From Ignelater luminosus (taxonomy: Eukaryota > Arthropoda > Insecta > Coleoptera > Elateridae): a stretch of DNA of 64,000 bases. Made by a program: the position numbers and the translations under genes. The stretch covers positions 1-64,000 of the forward strand of contig VTPC01001013.1 of the NCBI GenBank assembly GCA_011009095.1. The letters run 5' to 3'. The notes under the pieces are model-generated. The model had not been told where the DNA came from. It saw nothing but the letters and a program-made list of their open reading frames with translations, and made no database searches. Below, in pieces: positions 22,651 to 33,210 of this stretch. Position 1 is the first letter of the stretch. Each line of letters begins with the position of its first letter.

Positions 22651-22753
22651 TGTTTATATTTTATTTAATTTCAAACCAAATCTCTATTTATTTAATAGTC
22701 GTCTTTAAACAAGACAATTCTATTACAATTTTAGTCAAGTCAGAATTAGACAT

Positions 22754-22925
22754 TTAAATTCTAATTCCCTTTGTTTTCCTACAGAGCTGGTGTCTGGTAG
22801 GATTTTTAGGTATTCTAAATTCTTCACCTCCATTTTTTATTTCTTCTTTCAAAATCACTCTAAACAATTGCTTACGTGGTATTTTGAACTGATCCCTGTC
22901 TCTACTCGAAGAAATCTCAAACAGC
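22754..22925 (-). pseudogene. Truncated FKIPRVRLY-family gene, copy 3
   Basis: Minus-strand translation gives SSRDRDQFKIPRKQLFRVIL, then GGEEFRIPKNPTRHQLCRKTK and a stop at 22754-22756. It is clearly homologous to the second half of exon 2 of the genes at 31059-31531 and 32722-33210. Everything between the upstream E2F-like promoter block (22957-22985) and the middle of exon 2 is deleted, removing the start codon, membrane segment and intron. The remaining frame has no internal stop, so the deletion is probably not old. Confidence 0.75.
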
Positions 22926-22956
22926 CGCTTATGGTGCAGAACTTCTTTACTTTCTC

Positions 22957-22985
22957 TTTGGCGGGAAGATTATTTTCCCGCCATT
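22957..22985 (-). promoter_or_regulatory. Paired E2F-like sites of copy 3
   Basis: An inverted pair, ggcgggaa and ttcccgcc, separated by about 8 bp of A/T. It matches the same block upstream of the gene at 31059, confirming that the promoter was retained when the coding part was deleted. Confidence 0.6.
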
Positions 22986-23111
22986 GAAAATTTTGAGAGT
23001 GCTTTATAAATGCTGAATAAATGAGTCAAAAGCTTGTGTTAGAGGAAATTCTAGGTAAACACTGTCCCCTTGCTTTCTTATACTAGCCGCTACTGATTTT
23101 AAGACTGTATA

Positions 23112-23897
23112 CAGGGTGTTAGAGTGGAGATGACTTACATTGGGATCTTTTAAACCGTAAGAGATACAAGGTCGGTTAAATAGGCAAATAATTTGCTCAT
23201 GAGGAATACATATCGAAACAATTGCTAAACCGGACCGCTTTCTCATAGCTTACTAGATATTAAGAAAAAACTGATTTCTTCCGAAATATTAAAATCAGTT
23301 TGTTTTGAAAACCGCTAAAGGTACGAAAAAAAGTAAAGGAGTAACTTGTAGAGTTTTATACGTAGAATATGATAATTATCCCCAAACGTTTGTCAACTGT
23401 TTTACATCAGAGATATAGCATACAGTTAGTAATTTTTTAATATAATGAATAGCCGATAACACATCGGCGTTCTAGAAAATGTTTAGCTCCGGCGTCAGTA
23501 AAACGTCCGTGGTTATATGAAACTTAAAGGTAACTGTAACATACCTTACATCACTGTAACGAGAAAAAAAATAAGCTTTCTTTTGAGTCAAAAGTCGACT
23601 ATTCATTTGGGGATAATTATCATATTCTACGTATAAAACCCTACAAGTATAAAAAGCATACAAGTTATACTCCTTTACGATTTTTTCGTACCTTTAGCGG
23701 TTTTCAAAATAAGCTGATTTTAAGATTTCTGAAGAAATCATTTTTTTAATATCTGGCAGGTTATGAGAAGTTGGTTCGGTTTGGCAACTGTTTCGATATG
23801 TATTCCTTATGAGCAAATGGTTTGCCCATTTAACCGACCTTGTATCTCTTACGGCTTAAAAAATCCCAATGCAGGCCATCTCCCACCTAACAACCTG
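23112..23897. mobile_element. Foldback (long inverted-repeat) non-autonomous element
   Basis: The 786-bp unit has two arms of about 280-290 bp (23112-23389 and 23608-23897) that are inverted copies of each other, around a loop of about 218 bp. Shared arm blocks include gtaagagatacaaggtcggt, gaatacatatcgaaaca, aaccgctaaaggtacgaaaa and gaatatgataattatcccca. The ends read CAGGGTG and CAGGTTG and both are flanked by TATA, the same flank and nearly the same terminal bases as the 7.6-kb element. It has no coding capacity. Transcripts would form a long hairpin. Confidence 0.85.
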
Positions 23898-23901
23898 TAT
23901 A

Positions 23902-24780
23902 CTGTATTATGTTATTAAATCTGATTTCCATTTATCCATTTTGGCAGTTTCAGAATTTAAAGCATAGGCCGCTGGGATCGTTGTATGTTACATCTTTCTT
24001 TACCAAAACCTACATGTACATTGGATCTTTTCTCGTTATTTTTATGATTTGACTGCATGTACAGTGTGTCTACTTAAATTGGAACCATATGGAAAACTTT
24101 TTTATTATTGGTTTTACGACAAAAACTTATTCTTTATAAAAAGTTCTGCATGGTCTAAAACCTAAAATGCCACCATCAGATATAAAAATGTTTCAGTCAC
24201 ATACGAGGCGTGTAAGAAAATATGAATTTTGCCCAACAGCAAAGTACCTTTATTTTTGACAATATCAAAAAATGTTATAAAGGAAAGTTTATCAAAATTA
24301 AAAAATATGTTCTAATATGCAGTTACATCCATCTACCCTGAAACATTTTTTAATAATAAAAAGCTGTGCCCTACAACTATCACCATCGTTTAAGCACGCC
24401 GTGCATTGCATCTTTTTGGTCTGTCGCCGCACTAAAGCAAACAGTGGAATGCTATCTCTCCCGTAATATCCAACAAATGCAACCACCTTCGGCCAAAGAG
24501 ACCCGGGAAATAAAGCACGACTACCTTCTATTTCTCTTAGGCTAATCAACCGAACAACGGTTGTCCTTTGATAAAAGAGTAAGCGCAGCATATTAGAAAA
24601 ACTTACATGCAGCTTAGTGAATTGATAATAATAAAAACGCTAAGTTAGATATTATAAGCAACGTTGTGTCGGCCATTTTATTTTACGAACTACAACAATT
24701 ACACCCAACTATCGAAAACATTTAAACATGGAATACTACTGTTAGAACTTACATAAAACAAAAGTTTTTTTTTCTTCTTA
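23902..24780. other. AT-rich spacer, possibly part of a decayed DNA transposon
   Basis: At 24060 a CAGTGTGTCTACTTAAA motif preceded by TA resembles a transposon end, but no convincing partner was found. The minus frame 24298-24591 has no recognisable domain. Confidence 0.35.
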
Positions 24781-24784
24781 GCCC

Positions 24785-25075
24785 ATGAGCTCCCCCTTCC
24801 TCTCTCCACAGTCCTCTCCCATTTCCTGCCATCTATCTCTTTTTTTGTGCGATCAGTTTCCGAGAAATGGTTTCCAGTGTTGTACTACTGTGTTCCATCT
24901 CTGATCCTTTTGTCTTATTGTATATCCAGCAAAGCTCTATTTAAGTCTGGCAACTTTTTCTATTACGTCCTCTACTTTTGTTTTGCTTCTTTTTCAGGTA
25001 TTTCTCTTTTTATCGACCAGTTTTATACTCAGCGTCAATCTTTCCATGGCCCTATCGACTTTTATTTTAAATTTT
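24785..25075 (-). mobile_element. Second LINE 3' fragment (RTE/BovB-like ORF end)
   Basis: The minus-strand translation contains VEDVIEKVARLK, a stop, then SFAGYTIRQKDQRWNTVVQ and HWKPFLG, the conserved C-terminal tail of RTE-like LINE polyproteins (R-x-W-x-GH-x-x-R, then RW...V..W.P). Stops and a frame change show decay. It differs from the copy at 8540-9195. Confidence 0.7.
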
Positions 25076-25149
25076 AACATGCTGACTTAAGTAAGGGTAC
25101 AAGTTTGACACCCACATGTCAGTTTTGGTGGGACATACTGATTAAAGAC

Positions 25150-26095
25150 TCTATTTCTCAAGTGTAACGGAATCCTGTTGTTTTTTCAACATCCATGCGA
25201 GTTTGCCAAATCTTGTCCATACTAGTCTTATTTGTCTAAGACCGAAACTGCAAGCTACTACCCGAGTCCACATGTTACGGATAGTGGAGTGACTACCAGA
25301 TATGAGGACTAGCTGCGAAATAAGCAGACACTGGTCTGACGAATAAGCAGTCGTAGACAATGCAACGAGAACAGTATCAGGAAGTGGCGGGTATTCCTGT
25401 TGTGACATGACGAGTAATGCCGCCATCAAAAAGGCAATCCTTCCCTGCAGCGGTTTCAAATGTGGAACTCCATCATGAGGGTGGCAACAAGCTTGGCGCG
25501 TTAAGTCTTAGTCAGATAGACTACCACTAAGCTACCAAGACGTATGGCAAGCGTGGTAACTCACTGCCAACACCTCCCATTTAAAACTATATCGAATTCA
25601 AAACAAGAGTTACTAAACATAAATTCACAAATCAAAACGGGAGCGTTCTTTTTTAACAATACATTAAAATGTTTAAATATAAAACAATGTCACTTCAGCA
25701 CAGCATACTCGTTGTGGATATTCGGCGTGTGCAAAAGTTTCCCAATTTATCACCATGTATCGACTGAAGTTGGAAGATCTTTGATAGCAGGCCATCCCAT
25801 CCACTTCTTCTCTAGACATTTCATGGGTTTGGGGGCTACCAATGGACAACGATGATACGCGGTGTGCACTGCGCTAGATTGTCGAGGGTTGAGGCACCTT
25901 ACCGAGTCTTTCAGCATTCTTGTGATTCCATCATTGTGCACTCAATATTGTCTTTGGTACTACCATTATCGACAACACCTGGAATCCTAATGTGGGCTTG
26001 GATTCTATTCACAATTCGCCAGTACTTTAACAGGCCTCGTTCGCCTACCGACTTTACTACCATCTGATCCGAGGCTCGTTTCGCAACGTTACAAG
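25150..26095 (-). mobile_element. Possible hAT-like transposase remnant
   Basis: Minus-strand pieces in order resemble hAT/ZBED transposases: VVDNGST after a W-x-I-V-N-R segment (about 26000), and RWNST-like WSSTFE (about 25470) followed by an LQGRIAFLMAALLV helix and PPLPDTVLVAL. Frameshifts separate the pieces and no end repeats were identified, so the assignment is weak. Confidence 0.3.
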
Positions 26096-26639
26096 TCACT
26101 TTACAAGTTCCTTAAAATTAAAATATAGCTGGCGATTTACTGACAAAATTTAAAAATTATTAATAATTTCCGATAGCAAAGTCTGAACCTGTACAGTTGC
26201 TTCTAACATTATGGTGGCATTTAGTTTTATGCTGCTCGCTTGTCACTCCTTCTCTGTTTACATTAAGGGGACGTTCATCACCACTGGGTCCAGCCTGCTT
26301 ATTTGGACATCCGGTCCTGCTAGCTGCCCGCACCATCAACTCTAGGTACCCATACAAAATTGCAACTCCAAGGAATTTGAAGATTTTAAAAATCTTTTTT
26401 AGTCCTTGTAAAGAATATAGAATGAATTCATCTTCTTCATACAGTTATAAAGATTTCGTGCGGATAAATTTTTCAAGCCCGAGAACTTTCTTGCTACATT
26501 GACAGTTTCTGAGATGTAAATAATAACTTTGCAATTTTAAACGGACACTTTGTATATTCTCAAATCCTAGTTATCAAAAACGTTTTTATTTTTTAAATTT
26601 GGATTCGTCCGAAAAAAGAATGTCAGGCAAAAAAAAGTT
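26096..26639. other. Spacer, nothing recognised
   Basis: Short open frames on both strands (26160-26357 minus, 26197-26502 plus) overlap each other and have no recognisable content. Confidence 0.4.
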
Positions 26640-26835
26640 ACGAACTATAAGAAATAGCCCAGTGGAGTCAAATTCGGCTGTCTAGATGATGATTCGATAG
26701 TACCCTTACCTCTAATCCGACGATTTAAAAGTATCAAGGTAACGCCACGTAGAAAATCTTGTTGAAACCACAGTGACCTTTTCAAAAGACGATTTTTTTC
26801 ATCTGGAAATAGTCTGCCTAATTTTGGAATTTTTA
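26640..26835 (-). mobile_element. Tc1/mariner-superfamily transposase fragment
   Basis: The minus strand reads LWFQQD, then after a garbled stretch GTIESSSRQPNLTPLGYFL. These match the second and third catalytic segments of DUF4817-type mariner relatives (WFQQDGA and RSPDLTPLDYFLWG). The third catalytic Asp is replaced by Gly and the intervening part is scrambled: a dead remnant of a family related to, but distinct from, the intact element at 7072-8376. Confidence 0.65.
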
Positions 26836-26845
26836 CATTGGTCAC

Positions 26846-29275
26846 TTTTTTGTTCTAGCATTTTGTGCTTAATAATAAAAGGCTTTCTTTTAATTTCCAG
26901 GTAGCTTTTAAAATAACTCTGAAAAAAATTTGAAAATACACAGGGTATCCCATGCACACTAAAGTAAAGCCTAACATAAAATCTAGTATAAATTAAACTA
27001 TGTGATTATTTCTATTGATAAGCAAATATTGTTAATAACATAATTTTTGGATTTATACAATTTTGTAGATTGTTTTAGATTTTAAAGATTGAAGAGAGAA
27101 GTAAAATGAAATCTGGCAACCCTACATTAATACTGAACATGGGGGGAAAATAAACAAGATATTTGAGACTGGTAAAGGAATTGTACAATTGTATTAGTAC
27201 TTTACTAAAATATTGTTCAAAATATAAAGAAAAGGGAGTTGATTATACTGCAGCTTGTTGGCATAAGAAATCTGTGAAAGCGGGTATAGGTGTAAATGCA
27301 GCTAGATATTTTGCACCCACGAGAGATGTCTTTGGCCAACCATATATTCTCAATGCTTCTTATTGTCTTCCTTGTTTGGTTCAGTTTGGACAATAAAATT
27401 TAAACCCTGCTCTAAGAACACACCACATAGAATCTGCCTTTTCTAGATTTTGTCGTTTTTTACTTAAGTTCATATTGCAAGATTTCTCGAGATTTAGGCT
27501 GTTTTGCTAAAGATTTCTTGTTTTTTGATATCTCAAAAACACTGAACAGTTGTCACTTAGGATTCCCGAAAGTGAATAATCCTGATGTTTTTGTAATTGA
27601 AAGTTACGGTTGCATTCTTCTTATGGAAATTTAAAAGACGGCGAGTATACTTAGGCAGATTCACAAATCTATTTCCATTTAATCGGCTTCACAAATTGTT
27701 GTGGTTTTTGAGATCCTGATACGAGAATAGAATCACCCTGTATGTCAAACTTTGATAAATCAGAATTAAACCTTGACGTGACTTAATCATATACCATAAA
27801 TTTATGCAAATGCAAATGAAATAAAAATTTCTCGAAAATAAAGCAAAAAAATATAATTATTATTATCATTACTATTGCGATTATACTATGATCATATAAT
27901 TTTCATTAAAAAAACATACAGAACTAATTTTGAAATTGGTTTTTCTTGATGTTTTCGATTTGTCTGACATCTTTCAATATAAAGTGGTATCGGCCTACGA
28001 AGTATTGATTTTAATAGTTGGTTTGTTTCAAGGAAACTGGTAGATTTCTCAAACAAGGTCATGGCAATTATTATTGCAATTTAATTAAACTTCACTGTTT
28101 CTACAGTGTTGTAAAATCATTTCTTTCGCAAAAGACCGAGTAAAAATGGTATACCGTCTGTAAATCGGTCTTTACTGAGATTGGATTAGTAAAATTATAT
28201 AACGTTAGAGGCCTCTACTAAAACAATTGTTTCTGGAATGTAATAATAATGTTTCTCTTTCAGAAAGCTCTGATCATGATTATAGCGCCATCAATTACTA
28301 AAACACCGAAAAATAATTTATCCATAAATTAAGGAAAAATTAAACTATAGATGGTATCGTAAAGAAACTGCAAATTAAAACACTTAAAACAAATCTAATA
28401 GGTAAACACAAAAACTATTTATATTTATATAATTAGAGAAAAAACAAGTTTAGAATCAGATTTTTTTATTAGTCCTGAATAAGACAACAGTAACAAAAAA
28501 GACACAATTGCATATTTGCAACATAAGAGAAGTGAGGAGCTGACTAGATATACTAATTATATTAAAAGATCTGAAAGTTATAACAACACCGTTATTTAAG
28601 TTGCTAGCAATATTATGCATAAATATTCAACCATGTTTGTAATGAAGAGACCAAATTGAATCAAGCATCAAATTTGCTCACTATCAGTAGTTTCCTTCCC
28701 AGATAACATCAGCAGCACCAGAAGTTCAGACTGGAGTGAGAAACGTAGATCAAGTAATAGAGCATGATTGCTTTCTTATTTCCTGTTGGTCAACTTTACG
28801 TGTTCTAAAGAAGAATTCTAGAAAAAAATAATTTCTTTTATCCAACAGTATCACTCGTTCGCTGCATACTTATATGACACCCTATATATCTTGCACTATG
28901 AAGATTTCTTACATTTTATACTCTATACTTACTTACATTTCCTATATTATACTCAACGAGTTTATCGACATTATAAAAAATGGATGTACTTACAGATTGC
29001 TTTTAGTAGTGGCCCCTTGCTACATATGGTTTTGTAAATAACTCCCCCTCCCCATCTTTTGAAGCACTTATACTTTAAAATCTGCTTCCCTTGTAAATTT
29101 ACAATTTTTACAAGTTTTGAAAGGACTTTTCTCTACTGTGACTATCAAGCATACATCTTATTTTAACTAACAGGTAACAACAATAATAGATCGATAGTTG
29201 TCAATGTGCATTCAAAAAAACTTGTATTTTTAAATTAATTTATTAACAAATAATATTTATTTACAATGACTAGAT
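26846..29275. other. AT-rich spacer with one unexplained ORF
   Basis: The plus frame 27163-27396 encodes 77 residues, including YTAACWHKKSVKAGIG and ARYFAPTRDVFGQPYIL, with somewhat gene-like composition and no recognised family. CAGGG-type transposon-end motifs occur singly at 26941 and 27737 (reverse) without matching partners. The rest shows nothing. Confidence 0.35.
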
Positions 29276-29728
29276 TCAATTTTTTTTACCAATGTGGACA
29301 CGAGCAATGTGTGCTCTAATCTGAGCCTTTCTTATACACTTATAATCACATATTTTACAATTAAAAGGTTTATCCTCGCTGTGGACATAAGAATGAGTCT
29401 TCAGATATGTCTTCCGTGCAAATTTACTACCACATATTGTGCACTCAAAAGGTCTTTCGCCGGTATGAACGCGCAAATGATTTTGTAAATCGCTTTTCTG
29501 TGTAAATTTATAACCACATACATTACACTCAAAGGGCTTTTCGCCAGCATGAAAGCGCAGGTGCAATTTTAAATGTACCTTCTGTGTAGATTTATAACCA
29601 CATATATTACACTCAAACGGCTTTTCGCCACTATGAATGCGCAAATGTCTTTTTAAACGGTATTTGTATGAGAATTTATAGTTGCATATGTTGCACTTAA
29701 AGAACTTCCTTTTTCTATGATCAACCAT
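29276..29728 (-). CDS. Small C2H2 zinc-finger protein, five fingers
   Basis: A 150-residue protein made almost entirely of five C2H2 fingers (first Cys at about residues 12, 40, 68, 96 and 124), joined by TGEKP-type linkers (SGEKPFE, AGEKPFE, TGERPFE, SEDKPFN). This predicts sequence-specific DNA binding in the nucleus, with no effector domain visible. All zinc ligands are present; the last finger ends HIARVH. The frame stays open upstream of the ATG to a good acceptor (tttttttgtag, exon start 29766), so this is probably the last exon. A plausible non-coding first exon ends at a gtaagt donor near 29912. Fingers resemble insect ZNF tandem families, but orthology cannot be assigned. Confidence 0.85.
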   Translation of the reverse strand: MVDHRKRKFFKCNICNYKFSYKYRLKRHLRIHSGEKPFECNICGYKSTQKVHLKLHLRFHAGEKPFECNVCGYKFTQKSDLQNHLRVHTGERPFECTICGSKFARKTYLKTHSYVHSEDKPFNCKICDYKCIRKAQIRAHIARVHIGKKN

Positions 29729-29766
29729 TATGCGGCTTTCTAAATTTTTAGAAAGATATTTAATAC

Positions 29767-30296
29767 CTACAAAAAAAACTTAGATGTACTACGCGTATAT
29801 TAAACAACCTATACAGTTGCAACAGTAAAAAAGCAAACATGACTTGATTCAATGTTCACTATTTTATTTTGAGTTTGGACTTCTTTGCTACAAAGTACAT
29901 GCCTACTTACTTGATTTCTAACGTTTCAATTTTCTTCTTCGACTGCTACCACAAAACATTCAACTACAACCATCAAAATTCCAAAAGCAACGAAAGTTAA
30001 CGGCTATTTCATCCATAATGCATTGCAACATATTAGCCAATAATATACGATTTGTTTATCACGTGAGAGATTGGCTATCCTTCTCAGTCTTTCCATGTAA
30101 TACTCCTGGATACATATAACCACAAAGAATTATTCTGCCGCAAGTAGAAAGACGCACGGAAAATGTCCGCTCTATATCGCACAGATTTAAAAAAAAAACA
30201 ACCAGACTGAAACCCTTGCATACATTTTGGGTTTTGCCCATACAGAGAAGTTCTACGGAAAACGGAAAAACATTTGGGAATGTAAAGCACAACCAC
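29767..30296. other. Upstream region of the zinc-finger gene
   Basis: Contains the possible 5' untranslated exon (about 29912-30020, minus strand), which has short upstream ATGs with early stops. The minus frames 30059-30298 overlap in two phases and are not supported. Confidence 0.35.
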
Positions 30297-30616
30297 AACG
30301 AACTCCGTTTTGTTACTGAATTCGAGAAACAGTTTTAAAATATTTTCAAATTTCGGCGGCCATTTTGATCATGTTCCCGAGGTGATATCAAAAAACTAAA
30401 TATATACGTTTGTCTTATTTTTTGATGTAGAATACGATTCGAAAGTAACAAAGAAATTTTTGAAGAGTTTTCAAATTTCGGCGGCAATTTTGATCACGTT
30501 GCCGACACCACGTTGTCTTTAGTTTTTGATGTAGAATTCAAATCTGAAGTCACAATTTCAAAATTTAAAAAAATGGAGACAGAGACAGACTTCGCAAATT
30601 CCTATCGGAGTTTGTT
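30297..30616 (-). mobile_element. MITE with AACGAACTCCG inverted ends, copy 2
   Basis: A 320-bp inverted copy of 15428-15731, with aacgaactccg at 30297-30307 and cggagtttgtt at 30606-30616. Full-length similarity with scattered substitutions; no coding capacity. Confidence 0.75.
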
Positions 30617-30920
30617 GAACAATATAACGTGATTGATTACATGGTATATCATCTGATGGAAGTAATAGGCGTATTAAAGAAATTCTAAGGTAGGATATAT
30701 TATAGATCCTACCGTTAAATTTAAAAAAGCAGTCGGTCAACTTGAAGAAGTAAATCTGAAAAATCACTCTATAAAGAGACAATTCCTTACCATATGGCAA
30801 AATACAATTTAGAAGAAACAACAAACTTTGGGTTAATGGTTTTAGTCGAACGTTACAGTAGATTCTCTGAACTCGACACAAAACATTACTTGATCGACTA
30901 TACTGATCATTATTCCACAA
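30617..30920. other. Spacer
   Basis: No recognisable content; the minus frame 30558-30920 mostly reads through the MITE edge. Confidence 0.4.
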
Positions 30921-31033
30921 TGGCGGGTAAATGATTTTCCCGCCAAAGAGAAAGTTTATCGCACCGCTGATTTCACGCTTGATCTATCATAAAGGGGTAT
31001 AAAGCGTGCAGGTTTTTGGGATTTTATTCAGTC
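30921..31033 (+). promoter_or_regulatory. Promoter of FKIPRVRLY gene 1: E2F-like pair, TATA, initiator
   Basis: An inverted pair of E2F-like sites (tggcgggtaaatgattttcc, then cgccaaa; 30921-30947) lies about 50 bp upstream of a TATAAA at 30998-31003. An arthropod initiator TCAGT at 31028-31032 sits 32 bp after the TATA box, the canonical spacing, and the start codon follows 29 bp later. The E2F block recurs upstream of the deleted copy at 22957-22985. Confidence 0.65.
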
Positions 31034-31058
31034 TTCATTAGTAAGAAGTACAAGCAAG

Positions 31059-31531
31059 ATGTTCTCGCTAATCGGTTTTGCTGTCTACTTGCTGTTCCTG
31101 TTGGTGCCGGGGATATTGTTGGTGATACTGAGGTAAGTTTTTAAATTTTTATTTTTTATTTCTATTTTGTATTTTATAATGTATAACATCATTATGCTAA
31201 CATAATTCAAAATTTTTACAGGTATTTGGATTCTCCGTGTCTGCTAAATGTTGCTCGTTCAGAGACGCCTTTTATGGTTGAATGCCACAAAGATGAAACT
31301 TCGAGCAATAAGACAAGACAAGAGGCCAAGAAAATAAAACCGAAAGTTATTTTGTATCATCAAACACCTCTTCTAAGACAAAGAGAGAGGGAGCAGTTCA
31401 AGATACCGCGAGTAAGATTGTACCAAGTGATTTTAAACGAAGAAAGAAAAAGAGGAGGCGAAACGCTTAAAGTGTCTAGAAATCCTCCTAGGTGCCAACC
31501 GCTCAATAAAACAAGGGGATTTAGAATGTAA
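31059..31531 (+). CDS. FKIPRVRLY-family small membrane protein, gene 1
   Basis: Two exons, 31059-31132 and 31222-31531, with a gtaagt donor and a tttttacag acceptor in phase 2, encode 127 residues. Residues 4-24 are wholly hydrophobic and form a membrane anchor or signal-anchor. The intron falls right after it. The rest is hydrophilic and very basic, with the conserved core LLRQREREQFKIPRVRLYQV at about 77-96 and a conserved KVSRNPP segment near the C-terminus. I know no family with this motif. Gene 2, 1.2 kb downstream, has the same exon structure and an identical LRQREREQFKIPRVRLY core. Promoter elements and a conserved 3' block flank the gene. Topology with the basic tail in the cytosol is inferred from charge only. 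The function is unknown. Confidence 0.75.
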
Positions 31532-31672
31532 CTGTGGAATCTCGAAATTATAAACGAATAACGTGACTAAAATTTAGATTAAAATTGTTTTTTATAATGA
31601 CTAGTGTTAGATAAACAGACGTTCTTCATGTGTTAGTGCTAACCATTTCATTTGAAATTAAATGAAATATTG

Positions 31673-31726
31673 ATAGTAAACCCGCCCAAGCCTGTCCCAA
31701 GCCAGGTTGAAAAAGGGTGAGGGTAA
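31673..31726 (+). other. Conserved 3' block, copy 1
   Basis: About 140 bp past the stop of gene 1. Nearly identical over about 50 bp to 33302-33353 and to the reverse of 22601-22650, more conserved than the coding sequence. It can form an inner CCTG/CAGG stem within an outer ACCC/GGGT stem. Confidence 0.7.
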
Positions 31727-32590
31727 TCAATGTCACATCTTATAAAAAACTCAGATATTGAAACTTGAAAGCAAAAACGGAGCACGTTGATTTTTCTTTT
31801 CATTTATTGCGTTCTCCATTACCTTTACCGTGCACAGGTAGGCCTGCCAGTCTCCAGTCTGTCGATATTCCACCTGAATTGGGAGCTCGGGTGTTTTTCG
31901 AGTACCACAGCGACGCAATGAAGAGAAGCTAAACTACTACCTCCGGCAATATCCATGTATTGTTTTGCGATCAAATCAAATCATCTAGACTCCAAACTAA
32001 TAACAACATTTGCTACAAATTGTTTTTAAAATCCATTTTCCGGTTACTATTCTGTATTGAAATAAGTAATAATAATAATAAGTGACCTTGGGAGTGGAAC
32101 TACTTAAGCCATAAAGTCGGAAGTGACACTTAAATTAGTGAAACCTAGCTGTTTCCGATAGTGTTTGCCTTCGACACTAAGGCCAGCGAGTCACCACTTG
32201 CCAGTAGTAAACCAAAACATTATAGTTCACCAGCAGTTCAAAAATAATAGACCAGCAAGATTCCACATTTTGGTAATAGTCGTCTCAGTGTCACAAACCA
32301 TTATCAATAACCATAGCTCCATGTATTTTAGTAATTGGTTTTGTCCTCAAAAACGTCTTTAAAGATCCGGAATGTAAGAGTTACAATATCAAAACAAATT
32401 TGGCATGCTTTCAACATTTCTTCTATTTCTGCTTTCCTCTTTCGGACATTGAGATTCTAGACTTTCGAAATTTATGGTAATCCAATATCGGCAATTTACT
32501 GCTTAGCCCCATTTCATATAGTATTTGATTCTAGTACCCATGATCAAAATAATTTTAATTATAATTACCAAAAGAAAGTTGATAAATTAT
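31727..32590. other. Intergenic DNA between the tandem genes
   Basis: No coding content is convincing; the plus frame 32165-32362 has no recognisable domain. Confidence 0.4.
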
Positions 32591-32702
32591 CTCGCGCCAA
32601 AAACCAACAATTTCCGGCTCATCGAACCGTGCTTTACACGCTTGAGGGAAGCTCAAAGGGTATAAAATCCTCAGATTCTTACGCTTGTATTTATTCTTCA
32701 TT
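32591..32702 (+). promoter_or_regulatory. Promoter of FKIPRVRLY gene 2
   Basis: An E2F-type motif on the reverse strand (ctcgcgccaaaaa, 32591-32603) and a degenerate tttccggc lie upstream of TATAAAA at 32661-32667. ttcttcattag, which also occurs at the start region of gene 1, follows at about 32694-32704. Confidence 0.55.
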
Positions 32703-32721
32703 AGCAAACAGTGCAAACAAG

Positions 32722-33210
32722 ATGTTCTTCATAAGTGATTTCGCTGTTCTGCTGATGTCCATATTGCTGCTAGGAATGTTCGTGGTAATTTTGAGGTAAG
32801 TTTTTAAATTTTTATTTTTAATTATTGTATTTCAAAATTTTTATTCTAACTCAATTTAAAATTGTTACAGGTATTTGTACCTTCAATCTGCTCGCGCTTG
32901 CAAGTCTTCTGATAAGACTGTTTGCCATCAGGATAAAGTCTCGAGTAGCAAAATACAACAGCAGGCCAAATTATTAAAATCGTGTGAGTCTATTATAAAA
33001 CCTGTCATGTACTATCAAACGCCTATCTTAAGACAAAGGGAGAGGGAGCAGTTTAAAATACCGAGAGTAAGATTGTATCGCGTGATTCTAGAAGAAAGAA
33101 GGAAAGGAAGCGAAGAGATTAAAGTACCCAAAAACCCTATTCGGCACCAGCTATACAAAAAGACAAAAGGGTATTCATGCATGAATTCTCAAATTTGTAA
33201 ATACAACTAG
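32722..33210 (+). CDS. FKIPRVRLY-family small membrane protein, gene 2
   Basis: Two exons, 32722-32795 and 32871-33210, use gtaagt and ttgttacag borders in the same phase and position as gene 1 and encode 137 residues. Residues 4-24 (SDFAVLLMSILLLGMFVVIL within) are a hydrophobic membrane segment. The tail is basic, with PILRQREREQFKIPRVRLYR in the middle, EEIKVPKNPIRHQLY next and a 12-residue C-terminal extension absent from gene 1. It carries several scattered cysteines not shared with gene 1. Between the paralogues the first third has diverged strongly while the core motif is unchanged, which argues for selection on the core. Both copies are open and have promoters, so both are probably functional. 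Function unknown. Confidence 0.75.

Noticed and set aside
24060-26552. CAGTGTGTC...GACACTTTG as a 2.5-kb hAT-type element
   Set aside because: Only about half of the end bases match and the 8-bp flanks differ, so the ends cannot be paired with confidence.
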